From: Thermosulfuriphilus ammonigenes
GTDB taxonomy: Bacteria > Desulfobacterota > Thermodesulfobacteria > Thermodesulfobacteriales > ST65
Length of the DNA stretch: 64,000 nt
Direction of reading: 5' to 3'
NCBI RefSeq assembly: GCF_011207455.1
Contig: NZ_CP048877.1
Span: forward strand, 1,790,576-1,854,575
The notes beneath the pieces were generated by a model. That model was not told the origin of the DNA and did not search any database. It worked only from the letters and a program-made list of their open reading frames with translations. Numbering within the stretch: the stretch's first letter is position 1; each line of letters opens with the position of its first letter. The translations under genes and the position numbers were made by a program. This document shows positions 25,695 to 34,797 of the stretch, piece after piece.

Positions 25695-28351
25695 TAGTTG
25701 TTATTTTTCTATTGTTCGTGCCGCTATCGGTCAGGGGGGCCATTGGCCCTCAAGAGAAAGTATTGGTCCTCCCTCTCAAGATCTATGCTCCCCAGCCTCG
25801 CTTGGAGCTAAAAAAGGAGCTTTATGATCTCCTGGTGCAACGCCTTGTGGGTGAGGGGCTCCAGGTGATTTTACCTTCTCGGGCCCAAAAGGTCCTGGGG
25901 GGCTTACCGGAGGAGCCATCTCTGGGACAGCTCAAGGAGATAGCTGAGAGGCTCAAGGTCTCGGCCATTGTCTGGGGCAGTGCCACCGAGTTTGCTGGGC
26001 GTCTTTCTCTGGACCTTAAAGTTTTTAGACCTGGCTATCCGCTACCGGCTAAAGCGATTTACGCCGTAGGAGATCCCGCCTCCCCGGCAGACTTGGCCCG
26101 TCGGGCGGCCAGAGACCTGGCTATAGTGATTCTGGAGCGCAAAAAGGTGGCCCGGATTCAGATCCTGGGGTGCCAGACCCTTGATCCTGATGCTGTTCGG
26201 GCCATCATCAAGACCAGGGTGGGAGATATCTACGACCCCAAGACCATCAGGGATGACATCAAAAACATCTTTAAGATGGGTTACTTCGATGATGTCCGGG
26301 TAGATGTAGAGGAAAAAGATGGCGGGCTTTTAATCACCTACATCCTTAAAGAAAAACCCACGGTGCGTAAGATCCGCATCGAAGGCAATAAGGCTATCTC
26401 CGATCAAAAACTTATGGAGATTCTGGGGCTTAAGACCCATTCGGTCTTCAACCCTAAAGAAATCAGAGAGGCCGAGGAAAAGATCAGGTATGTCTATCGG
26501 GAAAAGGGCTACTATGACACCAAGGTTTCCTCGGAGGTGAGGCCTTCGGGCCCTAAAGGGGTGGAGGTGGTTTTTAAGGTTAAGGAAGGCCAGAAAATCT
26601 ATATCAAAGAGATCCGCTTTGAGGGCAATCGGGCCTTTAAAGATAGCGAACTTAAAGACATTCTGGAGATCAGCGAGAAGGACTGGCTTACCTGGCTCAA
26701 AAAGGCCAAGAGCATCTTTACCGGTGGTGGGGTCGAGCCCGGGGTATTGGCCTGGGGGACCCTCCGTCGTGATCTGGGTAAAATAGTCTCTTTCTACCAC
26801 AACCATGGCTATATTGACGCCCGGGTGGGCGAACCAAAGGTGGTTCAGAAGGGACGGTGGATATATATCACCATTCCGGTGGAAGAAGGTCCTCAGTACG
26901 GGGTGGGCAAGGTAGACATAGAAGAAGACCTCTTCAAAGACAAAAAATTTCTTCTCTCTCAGCTCTCTATCACCAAAGAGAAGGTCTTCAGTCGAGAGAC
27001 CCTTCGTCGAGATGTCCTTAAACTTACCGATCTTTACGCCGACAAGGGCTATGCCTACGCCGAGGTAGAACCAGAGATTAAAAAAGACCCTAAGGCTCTC
27101 AAGGTGGATGTGGTCTTTAAGGTGGACAAAGGCCCCCGCGTTTACATCAACCGCATCGAAATTACCGGTAATACCCGCACCAGGGACAAGGTCATCCGAC
27201 GGGAGCTTCTGGTGCAGGAACAGGAGTTCTTCTCGGCCACGGCCATTCGTAAGAGCAACAACCGTCTGCGACGTCTGGGCTATTTTGAAGACGTGAGCAT
27301 CTCCCCGGAGAAAGGGGTCAGAGAGAATGAAATGAACCTTGATGTCAAGGTCAAGGAGCGACCTACCGGGACTTTCAGTATCGGGGCCGGCTACAGCTCA
27401 GTAGATAATGTCATCGTTATGGGAGAGATTTCGCAGCGGAACTTTCTGGGTAAAGGGCAGGTTCTTTCCTTCCGGGGAATCCTTGGTGGGCGGACCAACC
27501 GCTACACCTTTTCCTTTACCGAGCCCTACTTCAGGGATACCCATCTTTCGGTGGGGGTGGATCTCTACAACTGGGAACGGATCTATGACGACTACACCAA
27601 AGACTCAACCGGTGGGGGGCTGAGATTTGGCTATCTCCTCGATCCAGACACCAGGCTCTACTGGGGCTACCGTTTTGACAACACCACCCTTAAGGATGTC
27701 AGCCCTTGGGCTGCCTGGGCCATCCGGGAGAGTCTGGATATAAACATCACTAGCGCCGTGAATGTGGGTATCTCTCGGGATACCCGAAACAACTTTTTTG
27801 ATCCCACCGGGGGAGCCCTTAATTCCATCAGTCTGGAGTACGCAGGAGGCCCCCTTGGGGGAGACAGCGCCTTTATTAAGATCCAGTACACGGGAAGCGT
27901 CTATTACCCATTTATTCTGGGGACAACCTTTCATCTCCGGGGAGGGGTTGGCTACATCACCGAAGGCTCTGGAGGAAAGCTTCCTATTTATGAAAAATTT
28001 TACCTTGGGGGGCTGGAGAGTGTTCGGGGCTATCGCTACTGGGATATAAGTCCGGTTGATCCAATAACCGGAGAACGAATTGGCGGCGAGCGCATGGCCT
28101 TTGTCCAGATTGAGGATATCTTCCCCCTGGTGGCCAACATCGGCCTCAAGGGAGTGGTCTTCTTTGATATGGGCAATGTCTGGGGTAAGGACGAAGGCTA
28201 CAACCTCTCAGACATCCGGCAAAGTGTGGGCTTCGGAATAAGATGGCTTTCTCCCATGGGGCCAATGCGCATTGAGTGGGGTTACAACCTCAACGCCAAA
28301 GAGGGAGAGGACAAAAGCAGCTGGAATTTCCGTATCGGGGGGTATTTCTAG
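25676..28351 (+). CDS. bamA: Outer-membrane beta-barrel assembly protein BamA with extra N-terminal domain
   Basis: BamA folds beta-barrel proteins into the outer membrane. The 891 residues comprise a signal peptide (about 1-22), an extra domain of about 130 residues that looks like a TolB/FlgO-type fold (EKVLVLPLKIYAP near its start), five POTRA repeats from about 160 to 570, and a C-terminal barrel with the VRGYR segment (about residue 782) that matches the conserved VRGF/Y-R-type motif. It ends in Phe, as outer-membrane barrels do. The GTG start has aaggag 6 bases upstream and overlaps lolD. It is longer than the E. coli protein because of the extra domain. Confidence 0.95.
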   Translation: MARLGIIVVIFLLFVPLSVRGAIGPQEKVLVLPLKIYAPQPRLELKKELYDLLVQRLVGEGLQVILPSRAQKVLGGLPEEPSLGQLKEIAERLKVSAIVWGSATEFAGRLSLDLKVFRPGYPLPAKAIYAVGDPASPADLARRAARDLAIVILERKKVARIQILGCQTLDPDAVRAIIKTRVGDIYDPKTIRDDIKNIFKMGYFDDVRVDVEEKDGGLLITYILKEKPTVRKIRIEGNKAISDQKLMEILGLKTHSVFNPKEIREAEEKIRYVYREKGYYDTKVSSEVRPSGPKGVEVVFKVKEGQKIYIKEIRFEGNRAFKDSELKDILEISEKDWLTWLKKAKSIFTGGGVEPGVLAWGTLRRDLGKIVSFYHNHGYIDARVGEPKVVQKGRWIYITIPVEEGPQYGVGKVDIEEDLFKDKKFLLSQLSITKEKVFSRETLRRDVLKLTDLYADKGYAYAEVEPEIKKDPKALKVDVVFKVDKGPRVYINRIEITGNTRTRDKVIRRELLVQEQEFFSATAIRKSNNRLRRLGYFEDVSISPEKGVRENEMNLDVKVKERPTGTFSIGAGYSSVDNVIVMGEISQRNFLGKGQVLSFRGILGGRTNRYTFSFTEPYFRDTHLSVGVDLYNWERIYDDYTKDSTGGGLRFGYLLDPDTRLYWGYRFDNTTLKDVSPWAAWAIRESLDINITSAVNVGISRDTRNNFFDPTGGALNSISLEYAGGPLGGDSAFIKIQYTGSVYYPFILGTTFHLRGGVGYITEGSGGKLPIYEKFYLGGLESVRGYRYWDISPVDPITGERIGGERMAFVQIEDIFPLVANIGLKGVVFFDMGNVWGKDEGYNLSDIRQSVGFGIRWLSPMGPMRIEWGYNLNAKEGEDKSSWNFRIGGYF

Positions 28352-29388
28352 TGGGCAAAAGGCTTTCTGAACTGGCTTCTCTGGTTGGGGGGCGCCTGGA
28401 GGGGCCAGATATGGAAATAAAGGGTCTGGCTCCTCTTTCTCACGCCAGGCCAGATGATCTTTCTTTTGTCATCTCTGGCAAATATCTGGCCGAGGCCAGG
28501 GGCTCACAGGCCGGGGCCCTTATCGTCCCCGAATCGTTGGCTTCAAAACTTTCTGACCGGAGTCTGATTGTTGTCAGCGATCCCTATCTTGCCTATGCCA
28601 AGGTGGCCCAGGTCTTCTTTCGAAAGCCCTACCGACCCTCAGGGATCAGCCCTCATGCGGTGGTAGGAAGGGAGTGCCAGATTCCAGATGATGTCTCCAT
28701 TCATCCCCTGGCTGTCTTGGCAGATGGTGTGCGTTTGGGCCATCGGGTGGTGGTTTTTCCGGGAGCTTATCTGGGAGAGGGGGTTGAGGTGGGAGATGAT
28801 TCGGTCATCCATGCCAATGTGGTGGTCTATGCCGGTTGTCGCATTGGCCGTCGGGTGACTATTCATGCCGGGGCCATTATCGGAGCCGATGGCTTTGGCT
28901 ATGCCCGAGATGGTCAGGAGTGGGTCAAGATCCCCCAGGTGGGGACAGTGATTATCGAAGACGATGTGGAGATCGGGGCCAATACCACCATTGACCGGGC
29001 TGCCTTTGGAGCCACGGTGATCGGCCGGGGGACCAAAATCGACAATCTCTGCCAGATAGCCCACAACGTCCGCATCGGTCCTCACACGGCCATGGCCGGC
29101 CTGGTGGGAATCGCTGGCTCGACTACTGTCGGCCGGGGGGTGATGCTCGGTGGCGGGGCCGGTTTGGCGGATCATCTCCGTATCGGCGACGGAGCAATGG
29201 TGGCTGCCCGGGCCGGTGTCCACAAGGATGTCCCCGACGGATCGATAGTCGCCGGGGCTCCGGCCATGGAACACCAGCGCTGGCTACGGACCATGGCCGC
29301 TGTAGCCAGGCTACCGGAGCTAGTTCGGGAGATCCGGCGCCTTAAGGAGCGCCTGGCACGTCTTGAGGAGGGCCGCCATGAAGAATGA
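28351..29388 (+). CDS. lpxD: UDP-3-O-acylglucosamine N-acyltransferase
   Basis: LpxD adds the N-linked acyl chain in the third lipid A step, using acyl-ACP. An N-terminal uridine-binding domain is followed by a left-handed beta-helix of hexapeptide repeats and a C-terminal helix. The catalytic His lies in QIAHNVRIG. The GTG at 28351 shares its first base with the last base of the bamA stop and gives 345 residues, the normal length. A longer open frame upstream only shadows bamA. Confidence 0.95.
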   Translation: MGKRLSELASLVGGRLEGPDMEIKGLAPLSHARPDDLSFVISGKYLAEARGSQAGALIVPESLASKLSDRSLIVVSDPYLAYAKVAQVFFRKPYRPSGISPHAVVGRECQIPDDVSIHPLAVLADGVRLGHRVVVFPGAYLGEGVEVGDDSVIHANVVVYAGCRIGRRVTIHAGAIIGADGFGYARDGQEWVKIPQVGTVIIEDDVEIGANTTIDRAAFGATVIGRGTKIDNLCQIAHNVRIGPHTAMAGLVGIAGSTTVGRGVMLGGGAGLADHLRIGDGAMVAARAGVHKDVPDGSIVAGAPAMEHQRWLRTMAAVARLPELVREIRRLKERLARLEEGRHEE

Positions 29389-29821
29389 TTTTCAGATAGA
29401 AATCCAGAAGATTATGGATTTTCTGCCCCATCGATATCCCTTTCTTTTGGTGGATCGTATTCTGGAGGTGGAACCCGGGGTCTCTATAAAGGGGCTTAAA
29501 AATGTGACCATCAATGAGCCCTTCTTTCAGGGACACTTTCCCGGGCAACCCATTATGCCCGGGGTGCTTATTCTTGAGGCCATGGCCCAGGTGGCTACCA
29601 TTTTAGCCAAACTCACTGATCCGGAAGAACTGGCCGACAAGTTGGTTTATTTTGCCGGAATTGATGGGGTACGTTTTCGACATCCCGTACATCCAGGAGA
29701 TCAACTTATCCTGGAGCTCGTTAACCTCAAACGCAAACGAAACATCTGGAAAATGGCCGGCAAGGCCTATGTGGCTGATCGTTTGGTAGCTGAAGCCGAA
29801 CTGATGGCCGCTATCCGTTAA
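29378..29821 (+). CDS. fabZ: 3-hydroxyacyl-ACP dehydratase
   Basis: This 147-residue hot-dog-fold enzyme dehydrates 3-hydroxyacyl-ACP in fatty acid elongation and competes with LpxA for the same substrate. The motif [22 protein letters not shown] contains the catalytic His and Glu. The ATG at 29378, preceded by gaggaggg, overlaps the lpxD stop. The placement between lpxD and lpxA is the classic order. Confidence 0.97.
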   Translation: MKNDFQIEIQKIMDFLPHRYPFLLVDRILEVEPGVSIKGLKNVTINEPFFQGHFPGQPIMPGVLILEAMAQVATILAKLTDPEELADKLVYFAGIDGVRFRHPVHPGDQLILELVNLKRKRNIWKMAGKAYVADRLVAEAELMAAIR

Positions 29822-29848
29822 TTTCAGATTAAACTTTTAGGAGGTTAG

Positions 29849-30649
29849 ATGATCCATCCCACGGCAATAATCCATCCCGGGGCCAAGATAGGCCCTGGGG
29901 TCTCCATTGGGCCCTATACCGTCATAGGAGAGGAGGTGGAGGTAGGTCCAGAGTGCGAAATACACTCCCATGTGGTCATCGAGGGCCGGACGAAGATCGG
30001 GGCCCGCAACAAAATTTTTCCTTTTGTTTCCATTGGAGCTCCCCCACAACACCTGAAATATGGTGGTGAACCCACCAGGGTGGAGATCGGCGATGACAAC
30101 GTTATTCGGGAATACGTGACAATCAATCGGGGTACGGTTTTAGATAAGGGCGTTACCAAGATCGGAAATGGCTGTTTTCTTATGGCCTACGTCCACGTGG
30201 CCCATGATTGTATCCTCCACGATGGGGTAATTATGGCCAATGCCGCCACCCTGGGAGGACACGTGGAGATAGGGGAGAGGGCCATTCTTGGTGGCCTGGT
30301 GGCTGTTCATCAATTTTGTCGGATCGGGCCTCTGGCCTTTATCGGGGGGGCCTCGGGAGTAAATAAAGACATTCCCCCCTTCACCATGGCCCGTGGCAAT
30401 CCGGCCAGACTTTACGGTCTTAATCTGGTGGGCTTAAGGCGGGCTGGCCTCAGGCCAGAGGCTATTGAGGCCCTGAGACAGGCCTTTCGGATTCTTTTCA
30501 AATCTTCTCTTCCCCTTAAGGAGGCCCTGGCCAGGGTGAGGGAAGAGGTCTCTCCTCTTGATGAATTAGAGACTCTTCTTTCCTTTATTCAGTCTTCTCA
30601 GAGGGGAGTGGCCCGTCTGGTCAGCAAAGTCGAAGAGAACGATTTTTGA
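29849..30649 (+). CDS. lpxA: UDP-GlcNAc acyltransferase
   Basis: LpxA performs the first step of lipid A synthesis, moving a 3-hydroxyacyl chain from ACP to UDP-GlcNAc (or a 3-amino analogue). The 266 residues form hexapeptide repeats plus a C-terminal helical region. The catalytic His is in VHVAHDCILHD. A perfect taggaggt ribosome binding site precedes the ATG. The oxidoreductase two genes downstream raises the question whether the real substrate is the 3-amino sugar. Confidence 0.96.
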   Translation: MIHPTAIIHPGAKIGPGVSIGPYTVIGEEVEVGPECEIHSHVVIEGRTKIGARNKIFPFVSIGAPPQHLKYGGEPTRVEIGDDNVIREYVTINRGTVLDKGVTKIGNGCFLMAYVHVAHDCILHDGVIMANAATLGGHVEIGERAILGGLVAVHQFCRIGPLAFIGGASGVNKDIPPFTMARGNPARLYGLNLVGLRRAGLRPEAIEALRQAFRILFKSSLPLKEALARVREEVSPLDELETLLSFIQSSQRGVARLVSKVEENDF

Positions 30650-30652
30650 AGA

Positions 30653-31483
30653 ATGCCAAAGATCGGTCTGGTTGCCGGAGGAGGGAAGTTTCCTGTTCTC
30701 TTTGCTCGGGAGGCCGCCTCTCAAGGATATGACGTAATCTGCGTGGCCCATGTGGGGGAGTCCGATCCAGTGCTTGAGGAGGTCTGTCATCGCCTCTACT
30801 GGATAAGACTGGGCCAGCTGGGACGTCTAATAAAAATCCTCAAAAAGGAGAAGATCTCAGAGGTAGCCTTTCTGGGACGCATTACCAAGACGCGGATGTT
30901 TCGTGATGTGCGCCCGGATCTTCAGGCCCTTCTTCTCTGGCGTAAGATCAAAGATCGTCATGATGACGCTATATTGAGGGCCGTGGCCCAGGAGCTGGAG
31001 AAGGAGGGGATTCAGGTTATCGAGAGTACCCGGTTTTTAAAAGACCTTCTCATGCCTTCCGGCGTTCTCACCCTTAAACGTCCCAATGCCGAGCAATGGG
31101 AAGATATAGCCTTTGGTTACCGTATGGCCCGGGCTATTGGGGAGCTGGATATCGGTCAGTGTGTGGTGGTCAAGGATCGCACAGTTTTGGCGGTAGAGGC
31201 CATTGAGGGGACAGATGAAACCATCCGACGGGGCGGAAGACTTTGCGGTCAGGGGGCCGTAGTGGTCAAGGTAGTCAAGCCCCAGCAGGATCGCCGTTTT
31301 GATCTTCCTTCCGTAGGCCTTAAGACCATTGAAACCATGGCCGAGGTCCGGGCAGAAGTTTTGGCGGTAGAGGCCGATGAGGCCCTCTTCTTTGATCGGG
31401 CCGAGGCCATTGGCCTTGCCAACAAGTTGGGAATTTGTATAGTGGGGGTAACACCTGAGGTTCAGGCCCATGGGAGACCTTAA
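30653..31483 (+). CDS. lpxI: UDP-2,3-diacylglucosamine pyrophosphatase, LpxI type
   Basis: This 276-residue protein matches the LpxI (DUF1009) family, which replaces LpxH in many bacteria and cleaves UDP-diacylglucosamine to lipid X and UMP. Seen in the sequence are the start KIGLVAGGGKFPVLFA, VAFLGRITKTRMF, and the C-terminal LPSVGLKTIETMAEVRA and VLAVEADEAL segments, which are family hallmarks. It starts 3 bases after the lpxA stop and overlaps the next gene by 14 bases. Confidence 0.93.
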   Translation: MPKIGLVAGGGKFPVLFAREAASQGYDVICVAHVGESDPVLEEVCHRLYWIRLGQLGRLIKILKKEKISEVAFLGRITKTRMFRDVRPDLQALLLWRKIKDRHDDAILRAVAQELEKEGIQVIESTRFLKDLLMPSGVLTLKRPNAEQWEDIAFGYRMARAIGELDIGQCVVVKDRTVLAVEAIEGTDETIRRGGRLCGQGAVVVKVVKPQQDRRFDLPSVGLKTIETMAEVRAEVLAVEADEALFFDRAEAIGLANKLGICIVGVTPEVQAHGRP

Positions 31484-32471
31484 AGTCGCAGTTATCGGAG
31501 TAGGTTACCTGGGGCGCTTCCACGCCGAAAAGCTGGCCAGGATGCCCGGGGTCCGGCTGGTGGCGGTGGTGGATATTGTCCCGGAGAGGGCCAAGGAGGT
31601 AGGAGAGAGGCTGGGGGTAGCCTCTCTTACTGACTATCGGGATCTGGCCGGTGAGGTGGAGGCGGTAAGCGTGGTTGTTCCCACCAGAGAACACTTCTCG
31701 GTGGGGCGTTTTTTCCTTGAGCAGGGAGTCCATGTCTTTGTGGAAAAGCCTATCACCGCCACCTTGGAGGAGGCCGATCAACTTATCGAGCTGGCCGGAG
31801 AAAAGAACCTGGTCCTTCAGGTGGGTCATATCGAGCGTTTTAATCCGGCTGTGGCCGAACTCCTTAAGCAGGTCGATCGCCCCCTATTTGTTGAGGCCCA
31901 TCGCCTCTCGGGCTTTAAAGAGCGGAGCCTGGATATAGATGTTGTCCTGGATCTGATGATCCACGACTTAGACATTGTTCTGACCATGGCTCGAGCTCCG
32001 CTTAAGACCCTTCATGCCGTAGGGGTCCCGGTGCTCTCAGATAAGGTTGACATTGCCAGTGTTCGTTTGGTTTTTGAAGATGGCTCTACAGCAAATCTTA
32101 CAGCCAGTCGGATCTCTTTGCGGGCCATGCGCCGGATCCGGGTTTTTGCCGCTGGTCGTTATCTGGCCGTAGATAGCATGACCCGCAATTTTCTCTCTGT
32201 CAGTCGTCTCGTTCGCCCGGGCGGCCAGAGCACCTTTATTCCGGATGAAAGATCCTTTCCGGAAACTGACCCTCTTTATGAGGAACTAAAGACTTTTGTT
32301 CAGGCGGTAAAGGAGGGACAGGAGCCACCGGTTTCAGGGCGTGAGGGGCGGGAGGCCCTGGGCCTGGCCCTGACCATTCTTAACGAGATCTCTCGACACC
32401 TTCAAGAACATCCCATTCCTCTTAACGACCCTTGGATTCAGGACTTAAAAGCCACCTCCGTATTGCCATAG
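31470..32471 (+). CDS. Gfo/Idh/MocA-family oxidoreductase, GnnA-like by position
   Basis: This 333-residue protein has a Rossmann NAD(P)-binding start (VAVIGVGYLGRFHAEKLA), the VEKPITATLEEAD motif with the catalytic EKP, and the H-x-x-D type segment DLMIHDLDIV. Members oxidise or reduce sugar carbons. Between lpxA and lpxB this position is held in some bacteria by GnnA, which makes the 3-keto precursor of UDP-GlcNAc3N for amide-linked lipid A. No GnnB aminotransferase is adjacent, so this role is only a possibility. It overlaps both neighbours. Confidence 0.8.
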   Translation: MGDLKVAVIGVGYLGRFHAEKLARMPGVRLVAVVDIVPERAKEVGERLGVASLTDYRDLAGEVEAVSVVVPTREHFSVGRFFLEQGVHVFVEKPITATLEEADQLIELAGEKNLVLQVGHIERFNPAVAELLKQVDRPLFVEAHRLSGFKERSLDIDVVLDLMIHDLDIVLTMARAPLKTLHAVGVPVLSDKVDIASVRLVFEDGSTANLTASRISLRAMRRIRVFAAGRYLAVDSMTRNFLSVSRLVRPGGQSTFIPDERSFPETDPLYEELKTFVQAVKEGQEPPVSGREGREALGLALTILNEISRHLQEHPIPLNDPWIQDLKATSVLP

Positions 32472-33583
32472 TCGCTGGAGAGGCCTCGGGAGATCTTCAC
32501 GGGGCGGCCTTCATACGGGCCATTCGGGATCTCTGCCCCGGCACCCAGGTAGTGGGTATCGGCGGGGAGAGAATGGTTCAGGCCGGCTGTGAGGTCTTCT
32601 TCCACGCCAGTCGCCTGGCCGTGGTGGGGCTGGCGGAGGTCTTTCCCCGCCTGCGGGATGTCGTTCGGGCTTTCCAGAAGATGAGATCCTACCTTAAAGA
32701 TTCGCGGCCGGATCTTCTGGTGCTTATAGACTTTCCGGAGTTTAATCTTCTCCTGGCCCGGGTGGCCAAAAGGTATGGAGTGCCCGTCTTCTACTACATA
32801 AGTCCTCAGGTCTGGGCCTGGCGCCAGGGGCGAGTCAAGACCATTGCCAGGGTAGTGGATCTGATGGCCGTGGTCTTGCCCTTTGAGGAAGAGTTTTATC
32901 GCCGTCATGGGGTAAGGGTACACTATGTGGGCCATCCTCTACTTGACCTGGTCAAGGTTCATTTATGCCGAGAAACATTTCTTAGGGTCGTCGGTCTTCC
33001 CCCTGACTGCCGCCTTCTGGCCCTTTTACCTGGCTCCCGACTCCACGAGGTGGAAAGGCTCCTTCCGGCCTTTGTTGGGGCCTATGAGCGCTTAAGATCC
33101 GAAATTAATGGTCTTCAGGCCCTCTGTGTTCGGGCTCCAGAGGTTCCCATGGAACTTTATGCCCCGGCCTTTGCCGCCGGGGTTAAGGTAATAGACGGCT
33201 ATGCTTATGAGACCATGGCCGCGGCTGAGGTGGCTCTGTTGGCCTCGGGCACCGTGACTCTTGAGGCGGCCATTGTGGGGGTGCCCATGGTCATTGCCTA
33301 TCGTTTGAACCCCCTGACTTACTTTTTGGCCAGGAGGCTGGTGAGGGTGCCTTATATTGGTTTGGTTAATCTGGTGGCTGGTGAAAAGGTGGCTCCGGAG
33401 CTCATTCAGGAGGAGGCCACAGCCCAGCGTCTGGCCGAAGAGGCCCGCCAGATTCTCCTTGATGAGGATCGGGCCCGGAGGATAAGGGCCCGTCTGGCCG
33501 AGATTAAGAACTCTTTGGGCCCCGGACAGGCCGCTTATCAGGCGGCCAATCTGGCCCTTAACCTGGCAAGTGGAAGAAGGTGA
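32432..33583 (+). CDS. lpxB: Lipid A disaccharide synthase
   Basis: LpxB (GT19) joins lipid X and UDP-diacylglucosamine to the lipid A disaccharide at the inner membrane. Signatures are RIAIVAGEASGDLHGA at the start, IDFPEFNLLLA, YYISPQVWAWRQGR, LLPGSRLHEV and the C-terminal LLASGTVTLEAAIVGVPMV. No ATG is available near the conserved start; the TTG at 32432, inside the previous gene, is used here with low certainty. Confidence 0.95.
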   Translation: MDSGLKSHLRIAIVAGEASGDLHGAAFIRAIRDLCPGTQVVGIGGERMVQAGCEVFFHASRLAVVGLAEVFPRLRDVVRAFQKMRSYLKDSRPDLLVLIDFPEFNLLLARVAKRYGVPVFYYISPQVWAWRQGRVKTIARVVDLMAVVLPFEEEFYRRHGVRVHYVGHPLLDLVKVHLCRETFLRVVGLPPDCRLLALLPGSRLHEVERLLPAFVGAYERLRSEINGLQALCVRAPEVPMELYAPAFAAGVKVIDGYAYETMAAAEVALLASGTVTLEAAIVGVPMVIAYRLNPLTYFLARRLVRVPYIGLVNLVAGEKVAPELIQEEATAQRLAEEARQILLDEDRARRIRARLAEIKNSLGPGQAAYQAANLALNLASGRR

Positions 33584-34797
33584 TATCCCTTTATCTCTAT
33601 CGCTGTCTCTCCTGGTTGATTCCTCCCCTGGCCCTGATAAGGGGGCTTGGAGGACGAAGCTCCCTGGCCCTTAAGAGGCTGGCCCCTGATCTTTCTCAGG
33701 CTCCGGCAGGAGGGATCTGGGTCCACGGTCTTTCGGTGGGTGAGGTGGGCGCGGCGGCGGCCTTCATCCAGGCCTTCAGGAGGGCCCATCCGGATCAGGA
33801 GATTCTCCTTTCGACTTCTACCGCCTGGGGCCTCTCGCGGGCCCAAAAGGAGAGGGCCTTTGTCTTTCCTGCTCCTTATGACTTTTATCCTCTGATAAAG
33901 AGGGTCATTGCTCGTTTAAGGCCCCGACTCTTTGTGGCCCTGGAGACTGATCTCTGGCCTAACCTTCTCTGGGGGCTTAAGGCGGCTGGAGTGCCCCTGG
34001 CCCTGATCAATGCCCGCATATCGCCTGCTTCGGCCAGGCGACTGAAACGATTTCCCTTCCTGGTGGAGCTGCTCTATGGGGCCTTTGATCTTATCTGTCT
34101 TCCTTCAAAAAGCGTGGGGGATCGCCTGGCCTGGCTGGGGCTTAAGGTACCCTTTGAGATCACGGGAAACATCAAATACGATCTGTCCCCCCCTGATGAG
34201 GGCAAAATTTCCTCCTTGGCCCAGGAGTTTTCCTTTCTCGGCCGCCCTCTGATTGTAGCCGGAAGTACCCATCCGGGAGAGGAGGAGATCCTTATTGAAG
34301 CCTTTGTCCGTCTGCGGCACAAAAAACCTCGGGCTTCTCTTATTCTTTGCCCCCGTCATCCAGAAAGGGCCACCGAACTCTTGGCCTGGCTGGGGCAAAA
34401 GAACCTCCCGGCCTCTCGGAGAAGCGTCCCCCAAAGGGGCTCAGCGGTCGTGGTGGTAGATACCATGGGTGAACTCTGGGCCTTTTATGGTCTGGCTGAT
34501 CTGGCCTTTGTGGGGGGGACGCTTGTTCCCCTAGGGGGGCATAACCTGCTTGAACCAGCGGCTCTCAAGGTACCGGTTACCTTTGGTCCTTATGTCTCCG
34601 CCGTAAAAGAGGTGGCTGAGGAGCTTGTGGAGTCTGGCGGTGGTCTTAAGGCCAGAGAGGTCTCAGATCTTCTGGGAGCCTGGCAAAGACTTCTTGAGGG
34701 CCGCGAGAAGGCCGGTAAGGCTGCCTGGTCGGTCTTCAGGAGGCACCAGGGAGCTACCGCTCGGGCTGTGGCCGCCGTAGGGAGGCTTCTTTCATGA
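33580..34797 (+). CDS. waaA: Kdo transferase
   Basis: This 405-residue GT30 enzyme adds one or more Kdo residues from CMP-Kdo to lipid A. A membrane anchor region at the N-terminus is followed by IWVHGLSVGEVGAA, with the conserved Glu, then ALETDLWPNLLW, INARIS and the C-terminal FVGGTLVPLGGHNLLEPAALKVPV, all hallmark segments. It starts with a GTG overlapping the lpxB stop by 4 bases and overlaps lpxK by 4 bases. Confidence 0.96.
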   Translation: MISLYLYRCLSWLIPPLALIRGLGGRSSLALKRLAPDLSQAPAGGIWVHGLSVGEVGAAAAFIQAFRRAHPDQEILLSTSTAWGLSRAQKERAFVFPAPYDFYPLIKRVIARLRPRLFVALETDLWPNLLWGLKAAGVPLALINARISPASARRLKRFPFLVELLYGAFDLICLPSKSVGDRLAWLGLKVPFEITGNIKYDLSPPDEGKISSLAQEFSFLGRPLIVAGSTHPGEEEILIEAFVRLRHKKPRASLILCPRHPERATELLAWLGQKNLPASRRSVPQRGSAVVVVDTMGELWAFYGLADLAFVGGTLVPLGGHNLLEPAALKVPVTFGPYVSAVKEVAEELVESGGGLKAREVSDLLGAWQRLLEGREKAGKAAWSVFRRHQGATARAVAAVGRLLS

